A DNA stretch of 64,000 nucleotides from Vagococcus fessus (GCF_003987565.1 NZ_NGJY01000003.1:112179-176178), one strand, 5' to 3'. Numbered from the stretch's first letter, positions 54,270 through 63,684 are shown. Made by a program: numbers and translations. The notes: generated from the sequence alone by a model not told the origin.

Positions 54270-55220
54270 ATGAAAAATTGGGTTAAAGGATTAGTAGGGT
54301 TAGTAGTTGTAGCGAGTATTTTAGTGGGATGTGCTCCTGAAGAGAAAAAAGAAGAGTCTAAAGAAGACGGTGTCAAAAAGGTTCGCCTTGGTGTTATGCC
54401 ATCAACAGATAATATCCCTTTCCTAGTCGCACATAAAGAAGAATTTGATAAAAAGAACGGTGTTGAAATTGAATTAGAAATGTTTAAAAGTGCACCCGAT
54501 AGAGATGCTGCTTTTCAAGCTGGGAAAGTAGATGGTGTTATTTCAGATTTAGTAGGTCTAGCTATTTACCTTGAAGGTGGTATGGATGTTAAAACAGTAG
54601 CAGCGCCGTACGATCAATTTGATTTATTAAGTGGCGACAAGACGATAAAATCAGTAGAAGACTTGAGAGAGAAAGAAGTTGTCTTTTCTAAATTAACAGG
54701 AACGGCTTATGCAGTAGATATGATGTTAAAAGATAAAGGCTTATTGATGTCTGATATTAAAGTGACAGAAATTCCGCAAGTACCTGCTCGTTTAGAGTTA
54801 TTGAAAAATAATAAAGCAGCAGCGGCTATTTTACCAGAACCATTCATTACAATGGGGAAAACTAAAGGCATGCATGTTGTAAGTTCAACTCGTGATTTAG
54901 GTATTAATCCATTTGCAATCGTATTTGGTTCCGACTTTATTAAAAATGAGAAGTCATCAATTCAAGGGATGTTTGATGCTTATAATGAAGGCTCAGCTTA
55001 TATTGCTAAAAATGAGCCATCTGAATTTTTAGATATCTTTATTAAAGATGTAGGGTTCCCCTCAGATTTGAAAGATAAAATTGAAGTTCCTGATTTTGGG
55101 AAAATCGAACCAGTTAAAGAATCAGATGTGACGTCAGCTTTAGAATGGTCTAGAAATGCAGGTCTACTATCGAAAAATATTAAACCGAAAGAAGTTATGA
55201 GCAATGTCTACTTCAAATAA
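54270..55220 (+). CDS. ABC transporter substrate-binding lipoprotein (NMT1/SsuA-like)
   Basis: 316 residues. Lipobox LVGC (Cys21), then a Lys/Glu linker and a periplasmic-binding-like fold: VRLGVMPSTDNIPFLVAHKE, DGVISDLVGLAIYL, and AAAILPEPFITMG. This belongs to the nitrate/sulfonate/thiamine-precursor group (NMT1-like). The ligand is uncertain: no TPP or SAM riboswitch and no sulfur or thiamine gene is nearby. The 3' end overlaps the ATPase gene by 17 nt, so the three genes make one importer. Confidence 0.88.
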   Translation: MKNWVKGLVGLVVVASILVGCAPEEKKEESKEDGVKKVRLGVMPSTDNIPFLVAHKEEFDKKNGVEIELEMFKSAPDRDAAFQAGKVDGVISDLVGLAIYLEGGMDVKTVAAPYDQFDLLSGDKTIKSVEDLREKEVVFSKLTGTAYAVDMMLKDKGLLMSDIKVTEIPQVPARLELLKNNKAAAAILPEPFITMGKTKGMHVVSSTRDLGINPFAIVFGSDFIKNEKSSIQGMFDAYNEGSAYIAKNEPSEFLDIFIKDVGFPSDLKDKIEVPDFGKIEPVKESDVTSALEWSRNAGLLSKNIKPKEVMSNVYFK

Positions 55221-55980
55221 ATCTCTTGTTTTAAAGAATATTGGGGTCGAAATAAAAGATCAACAGATTTTAGATGACGTAACAGTTCGATTAGAAGAAG
55301 GGCATATATATACGATTATTGGTCCCTCTGGAGTAGGGAAGACAAGCTTATTAAAAGTAGTGGCGGGTCTGTTACCTTTTTCAGATGGATCGATAACTTT
55401 AGGAGAAAATGAGTTTAATCCAAAAGAACATATCATAGGATTAGTCCCTCAAAATTATGGTCTGTTACCCTGGCAAACTGCTTTTGAGTCAGTTAACAGT
55501 GCCTATAAAATTAGTCACAATAAAAAGAAAATAACTGCGGAAGAAGAAGAGTTATTAACTCAGTTATTTTCTGATATGGCATTAATTGATCATAAGGATA
55601 AGTACCCTAGTCAGTTAAGTGGTGGACAGCAACAACGTGTGTCTATCGCGAGAGCTTTTGCAACGGGTGGAGATTTTTTATTAATGGATGAACCCTTTTC
55701 TGCATTAGATTCATTTAGTAGAGAAAAGGCCCAACACCTCTTTTTAAGACGATGGTTGAAAGGACCTAAGACTACTTTATTTATTACTCATGACGTCGAA
55801 GAAGCTGTTTTTTTAGGTCAAACTATTTTATTAATGGGAAATAGAGAAGGTCAGAGTATAGAAGTAATAGAAAATTCATTGTTTGATCCACATGCAACAA
55901 GTTTAGAGATTAAAAAACAAGAAGATTTTTATCCTTTAGTAGAACGATTGCGAAAGGAATTGCATAGTCATGACAATTAA
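55204..55980 (+). CDS. ABC transporter ATP-binding protein (SsuB/TauB-like)
   Basis: 258 residues: Walker A GPSGVGKTS, Q-loop LVPQNYGLLPW, signature LSGGQQQRV, Walker B FLLMDEPFSALD and THDVEEA with the switch His. These match importers of the nitrate/sulfonate/taurine family. It overlaps the binding-protein gene upstream and the permease gene downstream (11 nt), so the set is translated as one unit. Confidence 0.9.
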   Translation: MSTSNKSLVLKNIGVEIKDQQILDDVTVRLEEGHIYTIIGPSGVGKTSLLKVVAGLLPFSDGSITLGENEFNPKEHIIGLVPQNYGLLPWQTAFESVNSAYKISHNKKKITAEEEELLTQLFSDMALIDHKDKYPSQLSGGQQQRVSIARAFATGGDFLLMDEPFSALDSFSREKAQHLFLRRWLKGPKTTLFITHDVEEAVFLGQTILLMGNREGQSIEVIENSLFDPHATSLEIKKQEDFYPLVERLRKELHSHDN

Positions 55981-56707
55981 AAAACGTGTACGAGGGCTAG
56001 TAGTAGCTGTTATTATACTTCATATTATTTGGTGGGGAGCAAGTTTACTCTTAAATAAAGAAATTCTTCCGGGACCACTTAAAGTTTATGAGACTTTTCC
56101 AAAATTAATAGAAAATCAATTAGGGTGGCATATTTTAGTGAGTTTAAGACGAATGGCAATTGGCATGGGGAGTGCGTTAATGCTAGGAGGTATCGTAGGA
56201 ATCTTAATGGGGAGATTTTCAAAAGTAAATCACTTCCTAGATCCTATTATTTATTTAACATACCCAATCCCTAAATTAGCTCTTCTACCGATGATTATGC
56301 TTTTATTTGGTTTGGGGGAACTTTCAAAAATATTATTAATTATCCTGATTGTATTTCCACAAGTGGTGTTATCGGTGAGAGATGCCATACTTCAGATACC
56401 GAAACCGTTGTATGATGTTTATGAGTGTATGAATGCTTCGCGTTGGTCTATTTTTAAACTCGTCACATTTCCTGCTAGTTTAGGAGCGTTATTAAGTACA
56501 AGTAGAGTGTCACTGGGTACAGCGATATCTGTTTTATTTTTCACTGAAAATTATGGAACAGAGTACGGTATGGGTCATATTATAATGGATGCGTGGTTAA
56601 GAATGGATTATCCGCAGATGTACGGTGCGATTTTAACATTAAGTCTAGTCGGATTTTTATTATTTAGCTTGATTGATATGATGGGAAGGCTTTTAAAAAA
56701 AGGTTAA
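55970..56707 (+). CDS. ABC transporter permease (SsuC/TauC-like)
   Basis: 245 residues with six membrane helices. The EAA-type loop that contacts the ATPase is visible around DVYECMNASRWSIFKLVTFPAS, and YPIPKLALLPMIMLLFGLGE is the typical SsuC/TauC/ThiX stretch. It completes the three-gene importer and is followed at once by a strong terminator. Confidence 0.9.
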   Translation: MTIKKRVRGLVVAVIILHIIWWGASLLLNKEILPGPLKVYETFPKLIENQLGWHILVSLRRMAIGMGSALMLGGIVGILMGRFSKVNHFLDPIIYLTYPIPKLALLPMIMLLFGLGELSKILLIILIVFPQVVLSVRDAILQIPKPLYDVYECMNASRWSIFKLVTFPASLGALLSTSRVSLGTAISVLFFTENYGTEYGMGHIIMDAWLRMDYPQMYGAILTLSLVGFLLFSLIDMMGRLLKKG

Positions 56708-56735
56708 AAAACAGAGCTAAGCTCTGTTTTTTTTC
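56706..56735 (+). terminator. Terminator after ABC importer operon
   Basis: AAAACAGAGC TA AGCTCTGTTTT followed by T-run. Confidence 0.9.
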
Positions 56736-56818
56736 TATGTGTACATTACTGTTATTTTGGATGAAATATGGTAAGATAACCGTGATTATGTTAAGAAAAA
56801 GATATGGAGCTTGATGAG

Positions 56819-57931
56819 ATGAAAGTGATGGTTAAAAAAAGGTTGCTAGGTATAACATTGCTAGTTACGCCAATGGTTCTAAGTGGTTGTCAGGTTTTTA
56901 CTAAGGTAGAAAAAGTAGTTAAGCAAGAGTCTAAACAAGGGAAGAAAAAAGAAATTGAAGAGAATTCAGACATAGAATACGATACGGTATCATTTGACGT
57001 GAGGTTATCAGACGAAGAGATTATGTTGCTTCATAGTCCGAATGACTACAGTACGTTATATAAAGTGGGTAGTGTAAAATCACCTTTTGAATTAGATGAG
57101 GTTGTAAAGGTAACGGAACAAGCTAAAACGGAAGATGCGATTTATTATAAATTGGCAGAGTCAGTCTGGGTCAACAAAGAGGATGTCACGCTTGCGGATA
57201 ATAGTATGGCTAAAGTCCAATCTTTATTGGATGCTGATTATGACGACCCCGATATTGGTGTTTTTGTAAAATCGTTAACAACAGAAAAAGAAGCAGGAAT
57301 TCATGCGGATGAGGTTTTTACGGCAGCAAGTACAGGTAAATTGCCTATTATTTATTACACTCAAAAAATGATTTCAGATAAAAAAATTGACCCAGAAAAG
57401 ACATTCAAAAATGACACGAGTAAAATTAATGAAATGGACTTATCCTATCAACAAGAAGGGGCCGGAGTGCTTCAAGATAAACCAGAAGGTGCGAGTTATT
57501 CTGTTGATCAAGTGTTGAGATGGACGATAGAATATTCTGATAATCAAGGAACAAATTTTTTAGGGTACTATGTTGGCAATGAATACGATAAAGAGATGAG
57601 AGATACCGTAAGTGGGGTTATAGGTCGAACGTGGAAGACTCCATTTGAAGTCACAGCAAAAGAAAATGGGCGTCTGATGGAGGAAATTCATAAATTGGGA
57701 GGTCGTGCGATTGAATATATGAAGAATACGGAATATGATGATGAGCGTATTGCTAAGTATTTACCTGTTGATGTCGCTCATAAGATTGGTGATGTGGAGG
57801 GGTATGAACACGATATTGCTGTTGTTTATGCTAAAGAGCCTTATGTTTTATCTGTCATGACGAAAAATGATATGGGTTATGAAAAAATTGCAAAATTATC
57901 GAAAGAGATATATGACTTATTAGGGCCATAA
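56819..57931 (+). CDS. Lipoprotein with class A beta-lactamase-like serine hydrolase domain
   Basis: About 370 residues. Lipobox LSGC (Cys24). A short SH3-like beta domain (about 55-127: EIMLLHSPNDYSTLYKVG...SVWVNKEDVTL) precedes a serine hydrolase domain with the three class A motifs: STGK (S161, K164), SDN (230-232) and KIG in place of KTG (about 322). The omega-loop Glu of true beta-lactamases is not evident. The motifs support an active-site serine enzyme acting on peptidoglycan or another substrate outside the membrane; resistance to beta-lactams should not be assumed. I start at ATG 56819 (GGAG nine nucleotides upstream) rather than 56804. Confidence 0.82.
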   Translation: MKVMVKKRLLGITLLVTPMVLSGCQVFTKVEKVVKQESKQGKKKEIEENSDIEYDTVSFDVRLSDEEIMLLHSPNDYSTLYKVGSVKSPFELDEVVKVTEQAKTEDAIYYKLAESVWVNKEDVTLADNSMAKVQSLLDADYDDPDIGVFVKSLTTEKEAGIHADEVFTAASTGKLPIIYYTQKMISDKKIDPEKTFKNDTSKINEMDLSYQQEGAGVLQDKPEGASYSVDQVLRWTIEYSDNQGTNFLGYYVGNEYDKEMRDTVSGVIGRTWKTPFEVTAKENGRLMEEIHKLGGRAIEYMKNTEYDDERIAKYLPVDVAHKIGDVEGYEHDIAVVYAKEPYVLSVMTKNDMGYEKIAKLSKEIYDLLGP

Positions 57932-57952
57932 AGGAAAAGAGGACTGAGAAAC

Positions 57953-58165
57953 ATGTTAGACACGCTATTTGGATTATTATTTTTTGTGGGATTAGTTTTA
58001 TTTTGGCGTTACCGATTAACGGACCAACGCAAGCGTAATCTGAGTTTATTATTAATTATTATAACGTTGGTATTTATTATCTTTTTTAGAGATAATTCTA
58101 AAGAGAAACAACGAAAAAAAGAGCATCAAGCTGCCTTTCACGTGGAACAAGTTAACGTTTTCTAA
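57953..58165 (+). CDS. Small two-helix membrane protein
   Basis: 70 residues: two membrane helices (about 4-20 and 31-46) joined by a basic loop (RYRLTDQRKRN), and a charged cytosolic tail. It begins 22 nt after the lipoprotein gene with GAGGACTGAG as ribosome site, so it is probably in its operon. No family recognised. A terminator overlaps its last codons. Confidence 0.65.
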   Translation: MLDTLFGLLFFVGLVLFWRYRLTDQRKRNLSLLLIIITLVFIIFFRDNSKEKQRKKEHQAAFHVEQVNVF

Positions 58166-58191
58166 TCATTTGATTAGGAAATGTTTTTTTT
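58154..58191 (+). terminator. Terminator after small membrane gene
   Basis: AACGTTTTCTAATC ATTT GATTAGGAAATGTT (wobble pairs), followed by TTTTTT. Confidence 0.75.
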
Positions 58192-58293
58192 AGTTTAAAT
58201 AATAGTAGCGTTTAAAAAAAATATGGTACACTATTTTCGTAATGAAGCAAGCAGATAGTTGAAAATAAAAGAATAGCTATAAGGAGTAACCAG

Positions 58294-59394
58294 ATGAAAA
58301 AGCAATTATTCGATATAACTGAAAAAAAGATTAAAGGTGACAAGATTGGTATTTTCTTTGGAACAGTGAGCCCACTTCACCAAGGACATTACTCAGAAAT
58401 TATCCGTGCGAAGCGTGAAAATGATGGATGTATTGTTGTGGTAAGTGGTTATACAGGTGATCGTGGTGAAAATGCTGGGATGAATTTGACGCAACGCGGT
58501 CGTTCAGCACGTGAAATATTTTCTGAGGACAATACGGTTTCTGTTACGTATGTTAATGAAGATCATATTCCTCCAATGCCGAAGGGTTGGATTCCTTGGT
58601 TAGAGTTAGTTATGACTGAAGTTAAAAAATTGACAGTTAATCCAGAGGCATCATATGTTTGGTATACAGGTGAATTGGAGTACAAAGAGAAGCTGAACGA
58701 GTTAAGACCTCAAGACGAAGTCGTTCTAGTTGATCGTCAGTTGTTGCCGATTAGCGGGACAGCTATTCGTGAAAATCCATTGAAAAATTGGGATTATATT
58801 ATGCCGCCGTTTAGAAAATATTTTTCAAAAAACTATCTAGTGATAGGCAGTCCATCTACTGGAAAAACATCATTAGTTAGGGACTTAGCTCGCCGATTTA
58901 ATGCACCGTATACACGAGAAGCGGCTAGAACATATGAGCCACTATTTAATGTTCGTGACAATGAGTTGTTGATTCAAGATTTATTAGGTATGGGTATCGC
59001 ACAATTTGAAGATAACCGTGAAGCTATTAGAAGTGCTGGGAATAGGGGAGTTGTCTTTTTTGATACAGATATTTCGACAACAGAAGTGTATACACAACTC
59101 TATGCGCCAGATGACTATGAAAGTGTTCGACAGACATTTGAAATTTATGCGAAACGTCAAAAGTTTGAAAAAATATTTGTTATTCCACCAATTACTGAGT
59201 ATGTAAATGATGGATTTAGGGATATGTCGACAGCTGATGAAGAGGAACGTATGGCGATGCACGATTCTTTTATGGCCATTATTGAAAAATACGGGTGGTC
59301 GGATAAAGTTATTTTATTAGATGATCCAACGTATATGGGCAGATACGAGCAAGCTTGCGAAGTAGTGGAAACTCTTTTAAATGAATTAAAATAA
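58294..59394 (+). CDS. nadR: NadR-like NMN adenylyltransferase / ribosylnicotinamide kinase
   Basis: 366 residues, two domains. Residues about 15-160 are a nucleotidylyltransferase fold with GTVSPLHQGHY (H29, H32) and ISGTAIR, as in NadR. Residues about 180-366 are a P-loop kinase with GSPSTGKTSL and the NadR-type FFDTD. It phosphorylates ribosylnicotinamide and adenylates NMN to form NAD from salvaged precursors. The DNA-binding domain of enterobacterial NadR is absent, as usual in Firmicutes. Ribosome site AAGGAG. No pnuC gene is close by in the window. Confidence 0.88.
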   Translation: MKKQLFDITEKKIKGDKIGIFFGTVSPLHQGHYSEIIRAKRENDGCIVVVSGYTGDRGENAGMNLTQRGRSAREIFSEDNTVSVTYVNEDHIPPMPKGWIPWLELVMTEVKKLTVNPEASYVWYTGELEYKEKLNELRPQDEVVLVDRQLLPISGTAIRENPLKNWDYIMPPFRKYFSKNYLVIGSPSTGKTSLVRDLARRFNAPYTREAARTYEPLFNVRDNELLIQDLLGMGIAQFEDNREAIRSAGNRGVVFFDTDISTTEVYTQLYAPDDYESVRQTFEIYAKRQKFEKIFVIPPITEYVNDGFRDMSTADEEERMAMHDSFMAIIEKYGWSDKVILLDDPTYMGRYEQACEVVETLLNELK

Positions 59395-59474
59395 TTTTTT
59401 AAAATAGAGCATCTCATTAGCAGAAAAGGCTTTCATCGTTTATGATAAGAGTATTAAACTAGGAGGCGATTGAG

Positions 59475-59813
59475 ATGACAGAATTTACTGATTCATACAA
59501 AGAATTAAAGGATAATTCACTTCTAATGGCGAAACACTGTCCGGATGTAGCTAAAGCATTCAAAGGGTTACATGGTGAGGCTGTGAAAGACGATGTCTTG
59601 GATAAAAAGACTAAAGAATTTATTGCGCTGGGTATTGCTATTGGTGTGAGATGTGAAGGATGTATTTTATCACACGTTAAAACAGCGATTTCGTTGGGTG
59701 CTACAATGGAAGAAATAGCTGAGGTAGTTAATATTGCAATCTTGATGGGTGGTGGCCCTTCTACTGTATATGGTGGTAAGGCACTGGCTATAGCAGAATC
59801 TCTAGTTAAGTAA
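59475..59813 (+). CDS. Carboxymuconolactone decarboxylase / AhpD-like protein
   Basis: 112 residues, a typical small CMD protein. The redox motif CEGCILSHVKTA (CxxC with His four residues later) identifies it as the AhpD-like alkylhydroperoxidase branch rather than the true decarboxylase. It forms an all-helical homotrimer or hexamer. Probable role: peroxide detoxification; partner unknown. Strong ribosome site TAGGAGG; a terminator follows. Confidence 0.88.
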   Translation: MTEFTDSYKELKDNSLLMAKHCPDVAKAFKGLHGEAVKDDVLDKKTKEFIALGIAIGVRCEGCILSHVKTAISLGATMEEIAEVVNIAILMGGGPSTVYGGKALAIAESLVK

Positions 59814-59819
59814 CAACTA

Positions 59820-59848
59820 ACCCTTTGTTTACAAAGGGTTTTTAATTT
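59820..59848 (+). terminator. Terminator after AhpD-like gene
   Basis: ACCCTTTG TTTA CAAAGGGT followed by TTTTAATTTG. Confidence 0.85.
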
Positions 59849-59960
59849 GTCTTTTTTTTTGCATAAAATTAAATTTTTAGGACAATTATTAAATAAACGC
59901 TCTTTATACGAAAAATGAATTATGTTACTATTAACTCTATTCGTTATTAGGAGGAAAAAA

Positions 59961-61220
59961 ATGAACAAAAAGCAAATCACGACATTATTTTTATTATTTT
60001 TAGGTTACAGTATCGTTTATTTAGACAAACAGTCTATGGCATTCTCATTAATCCCTTTTACAGATCAATATGGATTTAATGAAACTGATAAAGGGTTGAT
60101 TGTCTCAACTTTTTATTTAGGAATAGGTTTAATGCAGATACCAATGGGGTTCTTATTAAATAAATTAAATACAAAATGGGTGATTGTAGGCTCATTAATT
60201 ATTATTGGTATAACAGCTTTACTATTTAGTAGTATTTCAGGATCACTATGGCTATTCTTAGCTGTTCGTTTTATTTCAGGTATGTTTGGACATACGGCTT
60301 ATCCACCAGCTTCAACTTTAGCAGTTAATAAAGTAATACCAGAAGATAAGAAAAGTTTTGCACAGTCTATTCTACTCTCATCATTAGGTGTCGCTGCTTT
60401 AGTTGGTCCACTTGCTTTTGCTTCATTAGCAGAAGTGAAATGGCAAGCTATATACTGGATTGTAGCCGGAGTAGCTTTGATAGCAGCATTTGGTTTTGCT
60501 GTCTTCATGCCAAAAATTGAAGGGAAAAAAGAAGAAGAGTCAGAGCCTGATTTACCGATTCGCTCAATTTTAAATAATCCAAACTTATGGTTAATGGCTA
60601 TAGGTGCGGCGTGTGTTAACTTTGTGGTTATAGGTGCGGCTAATTTAATGCCAACTTATTTAGCAGTTAATAAAGAATTGGACATGGTATCTTTAGGTGT
60701 TTTAGCAGCCTTAGCAGGTATATTCTTACTAGTAGGTGGGATTGGAAGTTCATTTGTTATTAATAAATGGTTCAAAGGCCGAGAAGGTCATTTTATAGGA
60801 GTGAGTATGATTTTAGGTGTGTTAGTCATCTGTTTAATGCCATTAATTCCATCAGGAGTAAGTGGTAAGTTTCCATTGTTTATTATCATGGCAACAGGTA
60901 ATCTATTAACAAATGCCGCATTTACAGTACTTTATAGCCTACCGTTGGCAATGTTTAAAGGGAAATCATTTTCTCCTTCATTTGGTATTTTCTCATTAGG
61001 GGGGATTATTGGTTGTGTTACACCGTCTATAGTTATTGGTAAAATTCTTGATGCAACAGGGATGGACTACAAATGGATGTTTATTAGCTTTATTATTTGT
61101 GCGGTTATTTTATATATTGTGATGATGTTATTACGTGATAATCGTATTGAAGATGGTGTGAAAGGTGATATTGAACAAAAAGAATTTGTGCAAGTAATCA
61201 ACAAATATCATTTACGTTAA
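59961..61220 (+). CDS. Major facilitator superfamily transporter
   Basis: About 419 residues, 12 membrane helices. The N-terminal GYSIVYLDKQSMAFSLIPF resembles the anion:cation symporter group (hexuronate/glucarate-like), and the loop between helices 2 and 3 has LLNKLNTKWVIVG. A polar central loop (about 195-210) separates the halves. Substrate unknown. ATG 59961 is chosen because AGGAGG stands directly before it; the open frame extends 39 nt upstream without a ribosome site. A nucleoside deoxyribosyltransferase follows after 54 nt. Confidence 0.85.
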   Translation: MNKKQITTLFLLFLGYSIVYLDKQSMAFSLIPFTDQYGFNETDKGLIVSTFYLGIGLMQIPMGFLLNKLNTKWVIVGSLIIIGITALLFSSISGSLWLFLAVRFISGMFGHTAYPPASTLAVNKVIPEDKKSFAQSILLSSLGVAALVGPLAFASLAEVKWQAIYWIVAGVALIAAFGFAVFMPKIEGKKEEESEPDLPIRSILNNPNLWLMAIGAACVNFVVIGAANLMPTYLAVNKELDMVSLGVLAALAGIFLLVGGIGSSFVINKWFKGREGHFIGVSMILGVLVICLMPLIPSGVSGKFPLFIIMATGNLLTNAAFTVLYSLPLAMFKGKSFSPSFGIFSLGGIIGCVTPSIVIGKILDATGMDYKWMFISFIICAVILYIVMMLLRDNRIEDGVKGDIEQKEFVQVINKYHLR

Positions 61221-61274
61221 GTCTGCTATAATAAGAGTGATTATTAATACGATTAACTCTTAGGAGGAAGACTG

Positions 61275-61751
61275 ATGACAAAAATTTATTATGCAGCACC
61301 GCTTTTTTCTGAAATGGAACGTCGCTATAATGCCTATTTGGTAGAATTAATTAGAGAAACGGTTAAGGGCTTAGATATCTATGTCCCTCAAGAACAACTG
61401 GGTATTAATGATAAGTCAGCTTATGCCGACTCTAAAATGATTGCTAAATTCGATACAGAAGCTTTAGTTGCAAGTGATATCGTTATAGCTGTATTAGATG
61501 GTCATACAATTGATACGGGTGTAGCAACTGAGATAGGCGTGGCTTATGCGAAGGGAATTCGAGTTATTGGGTTGTACACAGATGTTAGGCAACAAGGTGC
61601 AACTCAACCAGATAAATTAAAAGCGTTGAGTGAAGTGGGAGAGAATCAATTTCATTATCTTAACCTATACACAACAGGCTTAATTAAATTGAATGGTGAG
61701 ATAGTAAGTTCTGAGGAAGAGTTAGTATCAAAACTTTCAAGTTATATTTAA
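61275..61751 (+). CDS. Nucleoside 2-deoxyribosyltransferase
   Basis: 158 residues. YYAAPLFSEMERRYN at the N-terminus, FDTEALVASDIVIAVLDG and DTGVATEIGVAYAKG with the catalytic Glu are the family motifs of lactobacillar purine/pyrimidine deoxyribosyltransferases. The enzyme moves deoxyribose between nucleobases in salvage. Own ribosome site TAGGAGG and terminator; a link with the upstream MFS transporter is possible but not shown. Confidence 0.92.
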   Translation: MTKIYYAAPLFSEMERRYNAYLVELIRETVKGLDIYVPQEQLGINDKSAYADSKMIAKFDTEALVASDIVIAVLDGHTIDTGVATEIGVAYAKGIRVIGLYTDVRQQGATQPDKLKALSEVGENQFHYLNLYTTGLIKLNGEIVSSEEELVSKLSSYI

Positions 61752-61754
61752 AAA

Positions 61755-61798
61755 AAGACGCAAACAAAGAACCCTATCTTTGTTTGCGTCTTTTAATT
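61755..61798 (+). terminator. Terminator after deoxyribosyltransferase gene
   Basis: AAAGACGCAAACAAAGA / TCTTTGTTTGCGTCTTT, perfect 17-bp stem, followed by TAATTT. Confidence 0.9.
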
Positions 61799-61899
61799 TC
61801 TTTCTAAATAATTAAGTTATGGATAAGGTGCTAGTCAGCCTTGTTCAAATATATTATGATAAGTAAATAATCAGAAATTTAAAGTGAGAAGGAATAGAT

Positions 61900-62823
61900 A
61901 TGATAAATTTACCTCAATCAGTATTACAAGCTAGTGCTATTTTTGTTTCAATTATTATCGAAGCTGTTCCATTTGTTTTATTTGGTTGTGTTGTGACTGG
62001 TTTTCTTCAAAGTTTTTTAGATCCAGTTAAAGTGAAACAATGGATACCGAAAAATAAAATCCTAGCAATTTTGACAGGAATGTTTTTGGGCTTCTTTTTT
62101 CCATCGTGTGAGTGCGGGATTGTTCCTATTGTAAAAGAGTTACTAAAAAAAGGGGTACCGAGTTATACAGCAATTACCTTCATGTTAACGGCACCGATTA
62201 TTAATCCAGTGGTCCTTTTTTCTACCTATATAGCCTTCAATAATGACAGTTATCCTGTTTTTTTAAGAGTATTAGGTAGTTTAGTGGTTGCTTTTCTAAT
62301 TGGACTATGGTTAGCGTACCGTAATAAAGATACGATATTAAAGGAAGAATATAAAAAAGAAGGAATCGCTCATGTTCATAGTGAAAGTTGTTGTAGTCAA
62401 AATGTTTCATCTAGAGAAAAAAAATCATTAGTTAATAAAATCAGTCATGCTCTACAACATAGTGTGGATGAATTTTTTGATACAGGACGTTACTTGGTTA
62501 TTGGCGCCTTATTAGCGGCACTAATGCAAACTTATTTAAAGACAGCACTTTTATTCCCATATGCATCAAACAAAGTCACAAGTATTCTTATTATGATGGG
62601 GTTTGCTTTTATTTTATCACTATGTTCAGAGGCAGATGCTTTTATCGGAACCTCAATGAAAAGTATGTTTGGATTAACACCTGTAATTGGATTTTTAGTA
62701 TACGGTCCAATGGTGGATATTAAGAATTTAATGATGATGAGTCATCATTTTACACGAAAATTTATGCTTAAATTAGTAGGGTTGGTTACCGTTATTGTCT
62801 TTATTTACACATTACTATTATAG
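61900..62823 (+). CDS. Permease, UPF0718 / YcgR family
   Basis: 307 residues with eight membrane helices in two groups separated by a cytosolic loop (about 150-190). FFPSCECGIVPIVKELLKKGVP and the matching second-half LCSEADAFIGTSM are the family's duplicated signature. The loop contains HVHSESCCSQ, a likely metal site. The partner, a YcgQ-like protein, is encoded 18 nt downstream, as in Bacillus subtilis ycgRQ. Function in metal or small-molecule transport is inferred; it is not established. Confidence 0.87.
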   Translation: MINLPQSVLQASAIFVSIIIEAVPFVLFGCVVTGFLQSFLDPVKVKQWIPKNKILAILTGMFLGFFFPSCECGIVPIVKELLKKGVPSYTAITFMLTAPIINPVVLFSTYIAFNNDSYPVFLRVLGSLVVAFLIGLWLAYRNKDTILKEEYKKEGIAHVHSESCCSQNVSSREKKSLVNKISHALQHSVDEFFDTGRYLVIGALLAALMQTYLKTALLFPYASNKVTSILIMMGFAFILSLCSEADAFIGTSMKSMFGLTPVIGFLVYGPMVDIKNLMMMSHHFTRKFMLKLVGLVTVIVFIYTLLL

Positions 62824-62841
62824 AAGAAAGGGGTACTTTAG

Positions 62842-63678
62842 ATGATTAGAACATGGATCTTAGCGGGATATTTCATGATGATGAGTTACCTTCAAACAAG
62901 CGGTAAAATCAATCAGTATATTAACCCTAAATATCAGTATTTGAGTAAAATGACAATGTTTTTTGCCTTGTTTTTAGCTGTTATTCAGCTTATTAGATGG
63001 GTGCGTGAAGATACAACTAAAGAGTCATGTGACTGCGATGACGGGCACAATCATGGAAGTAAAACATGGTTTGGCAAAGTGAGTACTTATTTTTTAGTGA
63101 GTTTACCGGTATTGGTGGTTTTCTTATTACCAACAGTTAACCTAGATGCAAGTATTATTGATGCAAAAGGGTTTAATTTTCCGATTAGTAAAGATAGTAC
63201 GAGTTTTGGAGATATTGAGCAACAATACCTAAAGCCAAACACTCACATCTTCTTTAATGATAAAGACTATGATGAATTAATGGAAAAAGATCTTTCTCAT
63301 TACAAAGATAAAAAAGAGATCGATTTAACTGATGAGAATTATTTGGAAGTGATGGAGCTAATTTATAACTATCCAAAAGAATTTAATGGTAAAAAAGTGA
63401 AGTTAACAGGATTTGCCTATAATCAAGAACAAACGAAAAAAACATTTCTATTTAGATTTGGAATACTGCACTGTGTGGCAGACTCAGGAGTCTATGGATT
63501 AATGTTACAAACTGATAATCCAGAAAAAAAATGGGATGACAATACTTGGTTACAGGTAACAGGTGTTATCGATACTGAATTTTATGAACCGTTTGGGCAA
63601 GTGCTGCCTGTGGTGAAAGTCGATAAAACGCTACAAATAGATGCCCCTAAAGAAGAGTATGTCTATCGTATTTTTTAA
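62842..63678 (+). CDS. YcgQ-like protein, TIGR03943 family
   Basis: 278 residues. Two pairs of membrane helices near the N-terminus flank a Cys/His cluster (CDCDDGHNHG, about 55-65); the remaining 170 residues form an extracytoplasmic domain ending with TFLFRFGILHCVADSGVYGL and VLPVVKVDKTLQI, typical of this family. It always pairs with the YcgR-type permease. The Cys/His cluster suggests metal binding. Ribosome site AAAGGGG; a terminator follows before the rRNA operon. Confidence 0.87.
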   Translation: MIRTWILAGYFMMMSYLQTSGKINQYINPKYQYLSKMTMFFALFLAVIQLIRWVREDTTKESCDCDDGHNHGSKTWFGKVSTYFLVSLPVLVVFLLPTVNLDASIIDAKGFNFPISKDSTSFGDIEQQYLKPNTHIFFNDKDYDELMEKDLSHYKDKKEIDLTDENYLEVMELIYNYPKEFNGKKVKLTGFAYNQEQTKKTFLFRFGILHCVADSGVYGLMLQTDNPEKKWDDNTWLQVTGVIDTEFYEPFGQVLPVVKVDKTLQIDAPKEEYVYRIF

Positions 63679-63684
63679 TAAATC

